A stretch of 64,000 bases of DNA from Xestospongia bergquistia (Eukaryota; Porifera; Demospongiae; Haplosclerida; Petrosiidae): positions 17,326,446 through 17,390,445 of the forward strand of contig OZ014411.1 in assembly GCA_963965975.1 (NCBI GenBank), in the 5' to 3' direction. Below the pieces are notes generated by a model that searched no databases, was not told the DNA's origin, and saw nothing but the letters and a program-made list of their open reading frames with translations. Below, piece by piece: positions 25,914 through 38,700 of this stretch; position 1 is the stretch's first letter; every line of letters starts with the position of its first letter. Position numbers and translations under genes: made by a program.

Positions 25914-26063
25914 ACAGACATAACAGACACTGCATTAGTGAAAACACCAGGTGGAGAATGGATTGAATATGATGACAATAACATAAATACTAACTATGAT
26001 TACAACATAAATATAGATTACATTTCAGTGAGTAAAGATAATGAAAACAATGCATCATTATGA
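25914..26063 (+). CDS. possible terminal exon remnant in duplicated unit, copy 2
   Basis: Copy of 22722-22871 in the second 3.5-kb unit, with the same 49-codon frame. As the duplication is very recent, this conservation says nothing about selection. Confidence 0.2.
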   Translation, partial: TDITDTALVKTPGGEWIEYDDNNINTNYDYNINIDYISVSKDNENNASL

Positions 26064-26441
26064 TTGCCTCTTAGAGAAATATATGTCTAGCTATATACAA
26101 GTCTGATGAGTCTGAGGTTAGTATGCAATTATTGCATATCACATAATACATATTGTATTTCATTTTGCTAACTATAGACTGTATTAAAAGTGATTGATTG
26201 TCCACCAATTTTAACATGGAGAGAAGTCAGTCTGTTGTTAAAATGTGCATACTTTACTGTTATAATATTTCTATCAGAGTCCACTTGTTTTTAACGAAGA
26301 GAAGGAAATAGTAAGTGCATTGCTAATAAAGAATTTATTCTATATATTTGAATAAAGGACTGGAAAGAGATTAAGGCACCATACAACACTTAACAGCCAG
26401 GAGTGTCGCTAACTGCAGAAGTAAATGGTATATATATTATG

Positions 26442-26446
<5 letters not shown>

Positions 26447-26495
<49 letters not shown>
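26447..26495. repeat. (TA)n microsatellite, copy 2
   Basis: Counterpart of the run at 23245-23306, a few repeats shorter, which adds to the small length difference between the 3.5-kb copies. Confidence 0.9.
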
Positions 26496-26497
<2 letters not shown>

Positions 26498-27254
26498 CAG
26501 TATATATATATAATAGTATATACTTCTGTAGGTGATAATGAATTACTTAATATTGTTAGCAAAAGATGTAAGTCAAATCATTTTACATGCACGTCACAGA
26601 AATTGTTAAAACTAGAGAAACATAGCCATTGTTGACTCCACATTCCTTCCATTATTAAGAGCAAGAGGTTTTAATGGTGTTTCAAAATATATAAGGCTTT
26701 TACAATTTTAACAAAGTACGAAAAGTAATAAATTATAGGGCAAAAATCTGTTAGAGAAAGACATGATCATATTTCCTATTCAACATTGGATTCTCATAGT
26801 CAGTGTCTTAATCAACATAATATATGTTTGGGATACATTACATAGGTCATTGATGTAAATGATAAGGTCATATATGAAGTTGATTCATATCATAATAGTC
26901 GTCCTCATTTAATAAATAGCATATGGTAAGAAACTATTACATAAGATAACATTTAAAAAAGCACAGGCTATATTTGTGTAGATTGTCAAAGTTTAAAATA
27001 TCTGTTCGTAAGTGGAGATATTGTGATTCCAAAGTACATTACACATCCGCAAATGTACTTTTATGGTACTTATAAAAAATACTAATATAGGTTTCCAGTC
27101 ATTAAAACATTTTAATAAAACATTTACATTCACTAAGTCTAGAGCCAACTGTCAAGTTTTGAGAGGAAATACAATTATAGTAACTACTTACAAACTACAT
27201 ACAACATTAATTTTATGAGCTGTAATATAATACAATATCAATGTCTTCAATACT

Positions 27255-27665
27255 CAGCATATCTAACTAATTCCATATGTCAGAGGTTTCACTATACATA
27301 TATTATAATATAGACTTACTTTACTAACACAGACAAAACTTTTACACACTACAAAGTGTGATCCTAAATGAGTATCTCAGAGAAAAGGTCTCTATCAATG
27401 AATGTATCTTCTAAGACAATCAAAAATATTGAAATATGAATATAATGTAGGGAAAAGACTTGGTTGTAAAGTAGTGCCATGAAATTAAATATTTTTAAAA
27501 TGCATGTTGTCCTTGACATTGACCTCATGTACCACCCCTATAACAATAGTAATGTACATACAAAACAGAGACTTTTGTCTGCTCCTTTGATATTTATAAG
27601 ACTTACTGTAATTTAGATTGTAAAAGAAGCGACAGAATATTATGTTCTTTTTGAAAAGCAAGTAT
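27255..27665. repeat. diverged partial third copy of the 3.5-kb unit / repeat family 2
   Basis: 27255-27420 matches 20620-20775 (shared stretches include 'gacttactttactaacacag' and 'gtgtgatcctaaa'), and 27480-27665 matches 13021-13200. Divergence is far greater than between the two main copies, which marks an older member. Confidence 0.65.
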
Positions 27666-27698
27666 TGAAGTTATGGTCTAGAGATGGGTCCAGGTTTT

Positions 27699-27856
27699 TG
27701 TGGTAATTGTGGTTTAATGAATTTGTTTTGTGGTTTTGTTGTGTATATAAGGCTTTTGTATTTATGGTCTACTGTAGTAGAAATTAATTTTGTTTTTGTG
27801 ATCTGTTGTAAATGTTACTTTTCTTTCTTGTGATCAATTTTTGGTTAAATATAACA
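27699..27856 (+). repeat. 5' LTR of Ty3/gypsy fossil
   Basis: 158 bp starting TGTGGTAATT and ending AAATATAACA, with a TATATAAGG promoter-like box inside. It pairs with 30992-31144. Confidence 0.92.
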
Positions 27857-30800
27857 AATTGGCGACGAGAGTCTCGGTGATCGTACACACAATGAAATAT
27901 GTCAGCGTTTATCGGTACTGTGTGAGAATTCAACAAAAATGAGAAAATTGGACTCAATACTGTGACAGGTTAATTGGAGTATTACTTTCAAGCAAATGGG
28001 ATAACGGATGAAAACAAGAAAAAGTCTATATTTTTGGTTGTAATAGGACCGCATCTCTTAAACTGCTGCGTAACCTGGTATATATCACCAAATAACCACA
28101 TAAGAAGACACTGCAACAGCTGATAACTGAATTAAAGCAGCACTACAACCCCACACCCTCGGTTATCATTTAAAGATTCAAGTTCCATACTAGAACTAGA
28201 AAACCGTCAGAGTCAATTGCAACATTTATGTCAGAATTAAGGTCTATTGCGGAATTTTGTAACTTTGGTAATATGTTAGAAGATATGCTGAGAGATAAGC
28301 TGGTATGTGGCATTGCAGACAATGTTATTCAGAAAAGGCTACTTGCGGAAGACCCTTTAACCCTAGCTATGGTTCTGGAGAATGCTAAAGGAATGAAATC
28401 GGCAGCAAAAAATTCGGCTACTCTCAATCCAGATCATCAAAGTATCAGCACCCAAGGGCCAGTACATCAAGTTCGGACATCGTCCACAGTAACAAGCTGC
28501 TATTGTTGCGGTAGACAAGGTCACCAGCCGAGAGCATGTAAATTCAAGGAAGCTAACCGTTTTTCGTGCAGTAACATTGGACATTTAAAAAAGTATGCCG
28601 GCAGAAGACAATAGTTCAGAGTAGACGACAACTACAGGCAACACCGAGGCAACAGATAATTGTTAAATGTGTTATGGCACAAGATGATCCAGAAAACGAA
28701 GGAGAAAATGAATATTCACTGTACACTATGGGATCAACGCCAAACACATTGATAGCTGATGTTATTGTAGATGGTATTCAATTGCCAATAAAGAAAGATA
28801 CGGGTCAAACAGTATCGTTAATCTCAGAGAAAACGTTTCAACAAAATTGGACACAAAAAGAATTGAAGGCCTCATCAATACTGTTATGGACATATACCAG
28901 ACATACGCTGGAAGTGAAAGGTTGTATTGAAGTAAATGTTAAGTATCAGAGTCAAGAGATGCAATTATCATTATTAGTCATAGCTGGTGAAGGACCAAGT
29001 CTGTTAGGACACGATTGGTTAGCACAAATTATATTAGACTAGTCATCTTTGCACAATGTCCAAAGTGAAAGCATCCGAGCAGTTGTTAGAAGAACACAAA
29101 GCACTCTTCAGTGAGGGTTTAGGCACACTTAATGATTACAAAGCAACGTTTCAAATCGATGACACAGTCAGACCTAAGTATTGTAAGGCAAGACCAGTAC
29201 TCTATGCTATGAAGTCGTTAGTTGAAGGAGGATTATGTAAAGAAGCAATTATTGAACCAGTGTCATTCTCTGAGTGGGCAGCTCCAATTGTACCTATATT
29301 AAAACCAGACAGGAAGTCAATCAGAATTTGTGGAGATTTCAAATTAACAATAAGTCAAGCTTCAAAGTTGGATCGCTATCCAATTCCTAAGGTAGAGGAT
29401 CTCCTAGTAACATTGGCAGGTGACAAAAATTCACCAAATTTGACCTTAGTCAAGCTTATCAGCAAGTACGTCTGGCAGAACAAGCCAAGCAGTATGTCGT
29501 GGTTAACACGCATAAAGGATTATTTAGATATACCCGCTTGCCATACGGAGTTGCATCTGCCCCTGGCATCTTCCAGAGAGTAATGGAGAACGTCCTCCAA
29601 GGTTTATCACACACAGTAGTATACTTAGATGACATCCTGATAACTGGTAAGGATAATGTCACCCACTTGAAAAATTTAAAGGAAGTACTCTTCCAATTTT
29701 ACAATTTTAGACGAAGCACCAGTGTAAGTCTCTCAAATTTGTACTTTGACACGTAGAGTTCCTGTAATAATGAAGTACCAAATGGCCAGATAGAGAAGAT
29801 GATGTCAATAGGAAACCATATTTTTTAGGAAAATGGAACTCTCATTGAAAAGTGGCTGTATTCTTTGGGGAAACAGAGTTGTGGTACCTCATCAAGGATG
29901 CCAACAACTACTGCAAGAGCTTCATGAAGCTCACCCTGGCATATCACTTATGAAAAGTTTGGCAAGACTCTATATATGGTGGCTAGGATTAGATCAAGAC
30001 ATAAAACGGTTAGTTCAAAACTGTCATGTTTGTCAAGTTAACAGTAATACCCCGACATCAGCATCACTTCAGCCATGGTATTGGCCAAGTAAACCATGGA
30101 CTTGTATTCATGTGGACTTTGCAGGTCCAATACAAGGACACATGTTGTTAGTTATTATAGATGCCAATACTAAATGGATGGAGTACATGTGATGACATCA
30201 TAGTCAGCTAAAGCAACCATAGAAAATCTGCAAATTACATTTGGACAACTAGGACTTCCAACCACAGTAGTTAGTGATAATGGACTTGTTTTGCTAGTGA
30301 AGAATTCAAACAGTTTCTAAAGTCAAATGGTATAAACCATGTCACTTTAGCGCCTTACCACCCAGCCTCAAATGGTTTACCTGAGCAAGCTGTTCAAACC
30401 ATAAAGCAAGCCCTAAAGAAGCAAAACTTGGGCTCTATCAAACATAAAGTGGCACAATTCTTATTTGCATACAGAAACACACCACAAACTACAACAGGTC
30501 AAACACCTGCTTAAATAATTTTTGGACACCCATTAAGAACTAGATTGAGTAATGTTACGTGGAGGAGAGAGTGCAAAAGAAACAAGAAAGTCAGAAAAAG
30601 AACTATGATTGTAAAGGAAAGGGCAGATATTTCAAGGTTAGAGACAAAGTTTATGTAAAAAACTATAGACCCGGACCAGCATGGGTAGCAGGTGAAATAT
30701 TGAAGAAACGAGGATCCGTCTTGTTTGAAGTAAAAGTGTTAAATGGAATGGTTTGGTGTAGCCATGTAAATCAGATTCGAAGCCGTACATCCGAGCATGA

Positions 30801-30991
30801 AGAACCATGGAGGACCAGGAATCAGAAGAGAATAGTTAGTCATTTTTGGGATTTCTTATAGATGTTCCTGCTAATGTTCCAGTGCCAGTTGGCCCAACTA
30901 CTCAAAAGACTACTACTGTTCGTTGCTCTACTAGAGTACAACAACCTCCTAATCGCCTGTTACCAGGATACACTTTTTAAGGTAGGAGGAA

Positions 30992-31144
30992 TGTGGTAAC
31001 AGTGGTTTAATGAATTTTTGTGGTTTTGTTGCGTATATAAGGCTCTGGGTTTTGTATTTACGGTGTACTGTAGTAGAAATTAATTTTGTTTTTGTGATCT
31101 GTTGTAAACGTTACGTTTCTTTGTTGTGATCAATTTTTATAACA
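30992..31144 (+). repeat. 3' LTR of Ty3/gypsy fossil
   Basis: 153 bp starting TGTGGTAACA and ending TTATAACA, followed directly by the GTTTT target duplication. Confidence 0.92.
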
Positions 31145-31149
31145 GTTTT

Positions 31150-32480
31150 TGGTATGATTTTCCATTAAAGTATATGCTTCAGGTCATGACTCATACTGCT
31201 TTTTGTTTAAAAAACTGACAACAATACAGTGCTTACTTGAAAAAGGAGAAGTATGTCCAAAATCATATATAGCATACAAAATATCACATTAATGGCAACG
31301 TTCAAAACTTTCTTAATGTGTACAATATAGTATTGAATTTGATTTTCTAAATTTACTTAAAAATTGTGTATATATTTTTTTATATTTTTCTGTTAAACAA
31401 ATTACCAGAAATTTGCAGGAATATTATAACATACTGCAAGATTTTTTAATACAGCACTTCATTGATTTTTAATTTTTTATTGAACTTTCATAAATTTATG
31501 ATTAGTCTATTTTAATCGTTACACATTTCTCGGAAAAAAGGATACGTAATATTTAAAAGAGATCATGATATTGTACACATGTAAGTAAATTAAAGATGTA
31601 AAGAGTTTTGGACTGATAGAAATATATTCTCTACTAGATGTGAGAAAGATACTCAAGCTGTTTTGAAGCACAACATCTCCCACCTGCCATCAACGCTAAT
31701 AATTCACATCAGAAGATAGATAAAACAAAAAGAAGCTAAGTTTATCAAATAAGAGAAAACTAACAGAATCTACTCTTTCTAATGTTGTTGCTGCTATTAA
31801 TTACATTTACATAGTATACTACATGCATTTAGATATGGAGAAGTGTTTTCAAATGTAGTCACTTACTTCAACAGTTGTGTCAATTTCTTGGGAGAATGCA
31901 CAGCAAACATACAAACAGCAAATTGAAGTCAAAGGGACTGATCTCCAACGTCTACGTCAGGTGTGGGAATCGAGTTTAAGTGGTGAATGTTGGGTGAATG
32001 ACAATGTATGAAATGCAATAGATTACCAATAAAAAGATTTCAAAAGCATTCCAGATAGTCAATGGCTATATCCTCATAATATGCAATAGTATTAAGAAGA
32101 AACTGTAAGTAAGGACATAAGAAGAGCTCACATTAACTCCTTATAAGGAGTGAACATATTACCCATTAGTTCTTTTTTGGAGGCATTAAAAGACAAAGGG
32201 ATTGATAATATGCTTGAAAAGTGGTATAAAAAGGTAGCACTTTATTATCCATTACTACCAATTGCCTCACTTGAACGGATAAAAATGTTTTTAGAATTTG
32301 ACATGTGGATTATACCTGTCAATAATTGGACAATAATGGTATATAACACAGTCCTTATGTTTAGTGTATATGTACTCTAAACAGGTCATTGACTTCAAGA
32401 GAAGAATCATACATTACACAGACTCCTATGAATGTATAATGATATCCTTGTATTATCTAAGAGGCTAGTGTTATATTAAT
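31150..32480. other. AT-rich interval between transposons
   Basis: No gene or recognised repeat. The short frame at 32150-32380 shows no domain. The last part may belong to the 5' region of the Mutator-like element that follows, but no terminal repeat was found. Confidence 0.5.
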
Positions 32481-35480
32481 GTTCTGGTAGAATTTAAAAG
32501 ATGGAAACCATGCTTTGAAGAAGAGATTTCATCTTTTGTCAAACCAACGGGAAATAAAGGTGACAACTTAATATGCTATTATTACTGCAACAGAAGTGGA
32601 TTCTACAATACAAAGGGGGCTAAAAAATGACAGATCAAAGTTCAAGGGACTTGCAAGTTAAATACCTATTATACAGCCTTAATTAAGACAACAACTGAGC
32701 AAACTACAGGTAAAGTGCAGGTAGACGTATGTGATACACACTATAGACACACAACAGATCTAGGACACATACATTTACCTGATAATGTTAGACTCTCTGT
32801 TGCTGGACAATTGCTTCAGGGAGTCTCATTTCAACACACCTTGGACAAGGTACATGACAGTGTTGGTACAGATCTGAAACGAGTTCATCTAATAAGTAGA
32901 AAAGAGAATGGAAATATTGAATAATTATCTCACCTAAATACTAAACAAAGAGATAAGAATGATGCAACAGGTGTGGACTGTTGAGTAAAAAAAATGATAG
33001 AAAAGGAAGAGAGGAATCCAGTTATTGTTTAAAAACCTCAAGGCTCCTCAGTCAGATGAATCCAACGACATGTGTGATGATGACTTCCTGATATGTCAAC
33101 AAACACCAATGCAAGTATCCATGATGAAGTTTAGGCATCAGAGAATATTATGTATTGACTCCATCCATGCCACTAATAGCTATAACGTCTCCTTGGTCAT
33201 ATTGGTAGTAGTAGACGAATTTGATGAGAGCTACCATGTTGGTTGATGTTTGTCAAATTGTGAGGATCAATTTGTACTTCACAATTTTCTCACAGCAGTT
33301 AAAAAGAGGGTTGGTTCCATAACACCACAATGGTTCATGTCTGATGACGCTGAGCAGTTCTATAATGCCTGGAGGTCAGTGTTTGGTGAAGTCAACAACA
33401 TACTGTTATGCGCCTCGCATGTGGTTAGGGCATGGCATGAGAAACTCTTGTTGATAAAAGACAAACAGGTAGCAGTGTATCATAACTTTCGTGTTTTAAT
33501 GGAAGAGAAAGACATATAGAAATTTCAAATACTTCTGCCAAAACAATTCAACAACTTCAGCTGAATGACGAAACATCCCCATTTGCAGAATATTTCATCA
33601 GAACCTACATAGATAGAAAAGAACAATGGGCACAATGCATTAGACAGGGATAATTTATTAATGCGAACATGTATGTTGAGGCTTTCCATCATGTATTAAA
33701 GTACATATACATGAATGGTAGGATCAATAAAAGAGTGGATAATTGTATCAATACATTAATGAAAATTACAAGGGACAAAGCATTCGAATGACTTATAAAA
33801 CTAACCAAGGGAAAGAAGAGAAGGAGATTGATTGACATACACAAAAGACATTTAACCAGTAAGGATATGACAATTGATTCAGTTGAACAAGTTAAAGATG
33901 GAGTATGATATGTAACATCATCACATGGTAATGACAAATATAGAGTGACTATAGAGAATGAGGTATGCTCAGTGAATTGTAGACTATAAGATGTAATGAC
34001 TGCAAGATATGTGTACACTCTTACTCCTGTACATGTCAAGACTATACTACAATAGGAAACATATGCAAACACATTCATTTAACGGTACAATTTCAACAAC
34101 ACAACAGTCAAGAACAACTAAATGAAAACAACTCAACTAATGATGGAAAGAATTCTGACAAAGAACTAAATGACTTACTTAAAGCAATAATGTCAGATGG
34201 TGGTGATTTGGACATTATTGAAACCAGACAACACATTTTTAACAGTAGTGGAACACTGTACTGATAAATAGACATTACAAAGAATAAACACACAGCTTGA
34301 TACCACAATAGGCAATAGGACTAATAAAATGTCATTTAGAGCAGACAAAACCAGTACTTCCACTGACACAACATGCACTGAAAAAGCATTTTGTCATTTT
34401 AACTGAGATCTTTGTTACCACAGTTTGATCAATATGAAGTAAGCCCAATTCTAAGCTGGTACAAGTCCAATACTAGTGTAACTCAATATACATAAAGTCA
34501 ATTAATTGTATCTACAACCACAATGTTTTTATGCCCACTTTGCTGTAGTAATTGAATCATGGCTTCAATTGAAGATAGTATCTTCATAGTTCCAATTGTT
34601 GGACATAGACTACAAAGAATACTTTTGGCTTCTATATGGCTTTGTACATATTGAGTTAGACCATTTTTTGGCTTTGTGTGGGTACTGGGCTTGCCTATAT
34701 TGATGTGATTCTAGTAACAAAGACAATAGTTGAAATGACAAAATGCTATATTATGTGTGAACCAATAAATAAAACTATAGCTCCGCAACGAGCAATCTTC
34801 AGCACTTGTAAAAGACAAAAAAACATCACTTAGACTAGAAAACCAAAGAACACTGAAAAAGAAGAAATTGAAAATAAATTAAACAAATTGTATATGACAA
34901 AGAAAGCCGCATATGGCATGAATAAATCTAACATTAAGAAATAAAATAACATTTACTTTCCCTTTGTAGATAGATACTCTAATACTGTTATGTACCAATG
35001 ATAGAGCAGATAAGGTCATTGATGGAACAGCAAACAAATTAACACTGGTACAAATAAAAAAGAAAATGGACAACCTACCTGACAAGATAATTGACTTTGA
35101 TAACACTAACATTCAGGATTACATGACAAATGAGCATGGGAAGCATTACAACAACTAGGTAAGGTGACATTAAACTTCAACCATACTATCATCAACACAA
35201 CACCACAGTGACTACCAAACGTCTTGAATGAATGTGCTCTCATTGCCAACTATCTACAACACACATAAACATGATATATTGTGATGACATGCTGCAGATG
35301 GTTTCACTGGTAAGTATATTAAATGGTATATTATATATACTAGAATTAATATCAGTAATATACAGATTATTACCATCTATTTGTAGGACATGTGTGAATA
35401 TTGAAAATCCAACAACTGCTGCATGGATCTGCTCAAGTTGCATTAAGATAAAGTCAATTAAAATAGAAGAACGACTACAC
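32480..35480 (+). mobile_element. Mutator-like (MULE) DNA transposon, decayed
   Basis: Broken frames on the plus strand together resemble a MULE transposase. An N-terminal segment (FVKPTGNKGDN, ICYYYCNRSGF) lies near 32490-32640. LGHIHLP and GVSFQHTLD follow at 32715-32924. The DDE region has CIDSIHATNSYNVSLV and FMSDDAEQFYNAW with a C/H helix (33025-33519). A SWIM zinc finger (CTCQDY...CKH) lies near 34030-34075. About 1.2 kb further on, 35235-35460 reads as a PHD-type finger with C-x2-C, H-x2-C and WICSSC, interrupted by a 77-base GT-AG intron (35310-35386). A shift of frame lies inside the finger just before its second C-x2-C pair, and stops occur throughout. End repeats were not found, so the limits are approximate. 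That the PHD part belongs to the same element is inferred. Confidence 0.72.
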
Positions 35481-35604
35481 TAGATCTAATCAATTACTTT
35501 TGATTTTGTTTCTACTTTTGATATCATGATTTACTACACAAGTTGAAGACATCACTTGCTTTTTACTTTTGACTTCGTTTCAGGTGTAATTATTAATTGT
35601 TGCT

Positions 35605-35640
35605 CCGCCCATTCTTTATTTAGTTGCTATGAATATATAA
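35605..35640 (+). promoter_or_regulatory. promoter candidate of the ankyrin gene
   Basis: CCGCCC (35605-35610) is followed by TATATAA (35634-35640), about 130 bases before the start codon at 35771. Transcription from near 35665 would give a leader of about 105 bases. The GC-rich box stands out in this AT-rich region. Use is inferred. Confidence 0.4.
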
Positions 35641-35770
35641 TATACAATTCCTGTGGTATGAAAACATTCCTGCCGGTTCTTAATTGCTATCTAAAGCTGT
35701 TGTCGTGAGGTAGTTTTTCAGAAATTGTGACTTATTCTTGTCTTTGTGCTTACTCATTTTTGCTGTTATC

Positions 35771-38700
35771 ATGGACGAGAAGGAATTGGTAAGTACATCA
35801 ATAATTCTATTGCTATATAGTATACTGTGTCAAAGTATAGACAGTAGATGAGTCATTCTATCGATATTAGTGTGATCCCTATGATATTACTGTATGCTAT
35901 TTTTTCTAATAATATTAATAGTTGTTTCTAACGGTCCAATCTAATTATTCTACCTAACTACATTGGAAGGGAATATGCTCTAAGAGCTTTATTATACATG
36001 TATGTAACCTTGTAGGTGAATAGAAAGTTTGTAGTTCCTGTTTTATAGGGTGAAAAGGTCTGTCACAAACAAACCTTTTTAAAAATTTACTTGTTGCTCC
36101 AGTTATCATAATAATTAGATTGGACTTCAGAATTTACCCTGTGTGAAAGAATCCCAATACCAGGTGTTACAATGCTTTCAAAGCAAATGATTCTTATAAA
36201 TTATCTGCTGTATAATACAACACTGTCATACTTGTAATGTATGGTACTTGTATACTCTTATAACTTATGGTTATTACTTAAAATGGATATCTACAACTAC
36301 ATATAAAGTTTGAAGGTTGTCAATGATAATATTTGTTATATCATAGTTCCTAACTATCAGTGGTCTATTAGGCTGGCTATGTGTACATAAATAAACATAT
36401 AGTATTCTATTAAAAGACTGTGAAAATAGCAACGAACATACAGCAGCCTAGAACAATTTAGATTTTCATAGCACATATATTTAGCAGATTTTATTATAAA
36501 CACAAATTTTCTGTATAGCTAATGCATATATATATAATAATTGTCCCAAGTGAGTGAAGTCTAAATATTTGTACTGTAGTCTATATAGAAAAATCATCAA
36601 TATAGTTAAACAAGCAATCTTAGGGTTTATGAAATCTAATGCTCAACATCTATATTTCACCATGATTGAAAACATTGGTGTTGTCCCTGATTCATGCCAT
36701 TGTCAGCCTCAAACAATACATACATTGGGTATATATATTTGTGTATATATTTATATCTATTATCTGTATCTATATCTTACCTATCTACTTATATCTCTCT
36801 CTCTATCTCTCTCTATCTATCTATATCTATAGATATATAGATGGGTAGAGAGATAGATACATATATACACTATAATTTCATTGATTATAGAGTAACACAT
36901 TAGCATTACAATAGTCAAATTGCTTTGGCTTTGTTATTCATTTTGAGCAATAACCTGAAGTATGTAATTAACCTATTAACTATCATGTGTTAATCACGTG
37001 ATTACTTGGAAGTACTATATGTGTGAAGCTCTGCAGTAAAAATCAAAGATTATGTCCAAAAACAAATACTGAGAAAAATTAACTTAAAGTTTGCTAAACA
37101 TTACAGTTAGATTTCACTTTTATTGCATGCCTAAGCCTGTTTGGGTAAGAACCTGTTATCAGTCATTCCTTTTATGGAATGTGAGATGTTGTAGGGCTTC
37201 TTTATGAATACTATTATGTAATTTTTCAGTCTTCGCTTAATTAGAATTGACCTTGAGAAGTTTTGCCATGTATAATACAGTTTTTAAGATGTGTAAATAG
37301 TTGTTCAAAGTGAAGATGCTGTTTGCTGATGGAAGAGGAACAGTCACAAGGACTATCTAGAGCTAAGTAGTGTGCTGGTGTTTGTGTAACTATTTGGCAG
37401 GCAGGTCAAGGAAGGTGCATAAACTGAGGCATGATGTTGAAGAAGGACTGAGAGCTGAACAACCAAATCACCCTTGCACAAGCTGTAAACCTGCTTTGGA
37501 GAAGTTACTCCCTGTGTTTCAATCTTTTGTAAGATCTGACATAGAACTAAGGCATAGAAAAAGAGTCTTGCCTGAACCAAGAAAGCCTGACAAGCTTCAT
37601 TATCGTAATCTAGTTGCTCAGAGCGAATGGATAAGAAACAATCTATTCAATGGACTAGGTAACTATTGCTGTTGTCAAGCCTGTATAACAGAAGTGTATG
37701 GCATTGGAAGCCAACGATTAGCTCATCAAGTGTAAAACGTAGGCAGTGTCTAATTTCGTTGGTACCAATGACAAAATCTGATGTCATCAGTAATAAACTT
37801 GAAAAATGTGTTGTTATGCCTGACAATCAAGATAACTTCAAAAAATGATGACCTACATTATCTGGCACTGATGTTGTATTAATGTGAACTATCCTCACGA
37901 AAGTCATGGTTTGGCCCGAAAGCCAACAAATTCTGCTAAGGTGACTGTTCGAGAGCAATTTTTGGAGTTTCGTGATCAAAATAGCCAACCAAATGTCATT
38001 CGAAAACAGGTACCAGTTGCAGACATTGTTCAACTCCTTATTGTGATGGGACAGGCCACAAAAATGTTAAACGATGGTCTGAAGGACACACAACAAGAGC
38101 TGATTACCCTATCTATCATGGAGTCAGTACACCACTGTGACATGACTACTGTGATCATTACTTTATCTGTGTATACCTGTATTACTAGTATACTGTATTT
38201 TAGTCAGTGATTATATCAACATGTTTGTACAACACCACTTAACACCACTTAATTATGGCCATAAAGTACTTGAGCTTTTAATTAGGAAGCTTCACTAACC
38301 TCCAAAATCACATGCTTATAACTTTGAGAAAATGTTGTTTACATGATCAGAATTAAGACACAAAAGAAAACCATATTTTGTGAAGTGTACATAATCTTTG
38401 ATTTTTACTGCCAGGCTTCACATGTGTATAAAAGTATTATTGAGTGATCATTAATGAGTAAAAAGTTGTCTCAAATATACCAGCAGCGCATGAGTGTTGT
38501 GAAGTGACGAGAAGGAGCGTGAAACTGCTATTATATTTGTATTCTAACCATTGTCGAAACACGGTCATGGATTATTCCATATAAGGAAAAAACACTTAAG
38601 TAACATAAGTACTGTTAAGTACATGATGGAGCAATGAATATTATTACAATCATCTAAAACAAAACAAAAAACTAAAAAAGAAAGAAGTTATGTACATCGA

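Larger units (their letters stand above)
23749..26934. repeat. 3.5-kb tandem duplication, copy 2
   Basis: Second copy of 20251-23748, shorter by about 310 bases. Nearly all of that comes from having three instead of five 153-bp minisatellite units. It ends near 26934, where the sequence departs from copy 1. A diverged partial third relative follows at 27255-27665, so tandem growth here has happened more than once. Confidence 0.92.
27699..31144 (+). mobile_element. Ty3/gypsy LTR retrotransposon, fossil
   Basis: Bounded by LTRs of 158 and 153 bp starting TGTGG and ending TAACA, with a GTTTT target duplication at 27694-27698 and 31145-31149. A primer-binding region follows the left LTR, and a purine-rich tract (ggtaggagga, 30981-30990) precedes the right one. 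Parts in order: gag with a CCHC-type zinc knuckle (about 27900-28610), aspartic protease (about 28680-29040), reverse transcriptase with YLDDIL (about 29060-29760) and integrase with an HHCC finger and catalytic core (about 29830-30860). The order protease-RT-integrase gives the Ty3/gypsy family. It is broken, with at least several breaks, and shorter than usual for the family. The LTRs differ by roughly 5-6% by eye, so it is moderately old. Confidence 0.92.

Noticed and set aside
36554-36848. Tyr/Ile/Leu/Ser-rich overlapping frames
   Set aside because: Product of a (ATCT)n/(TA)n low-complexity tract.
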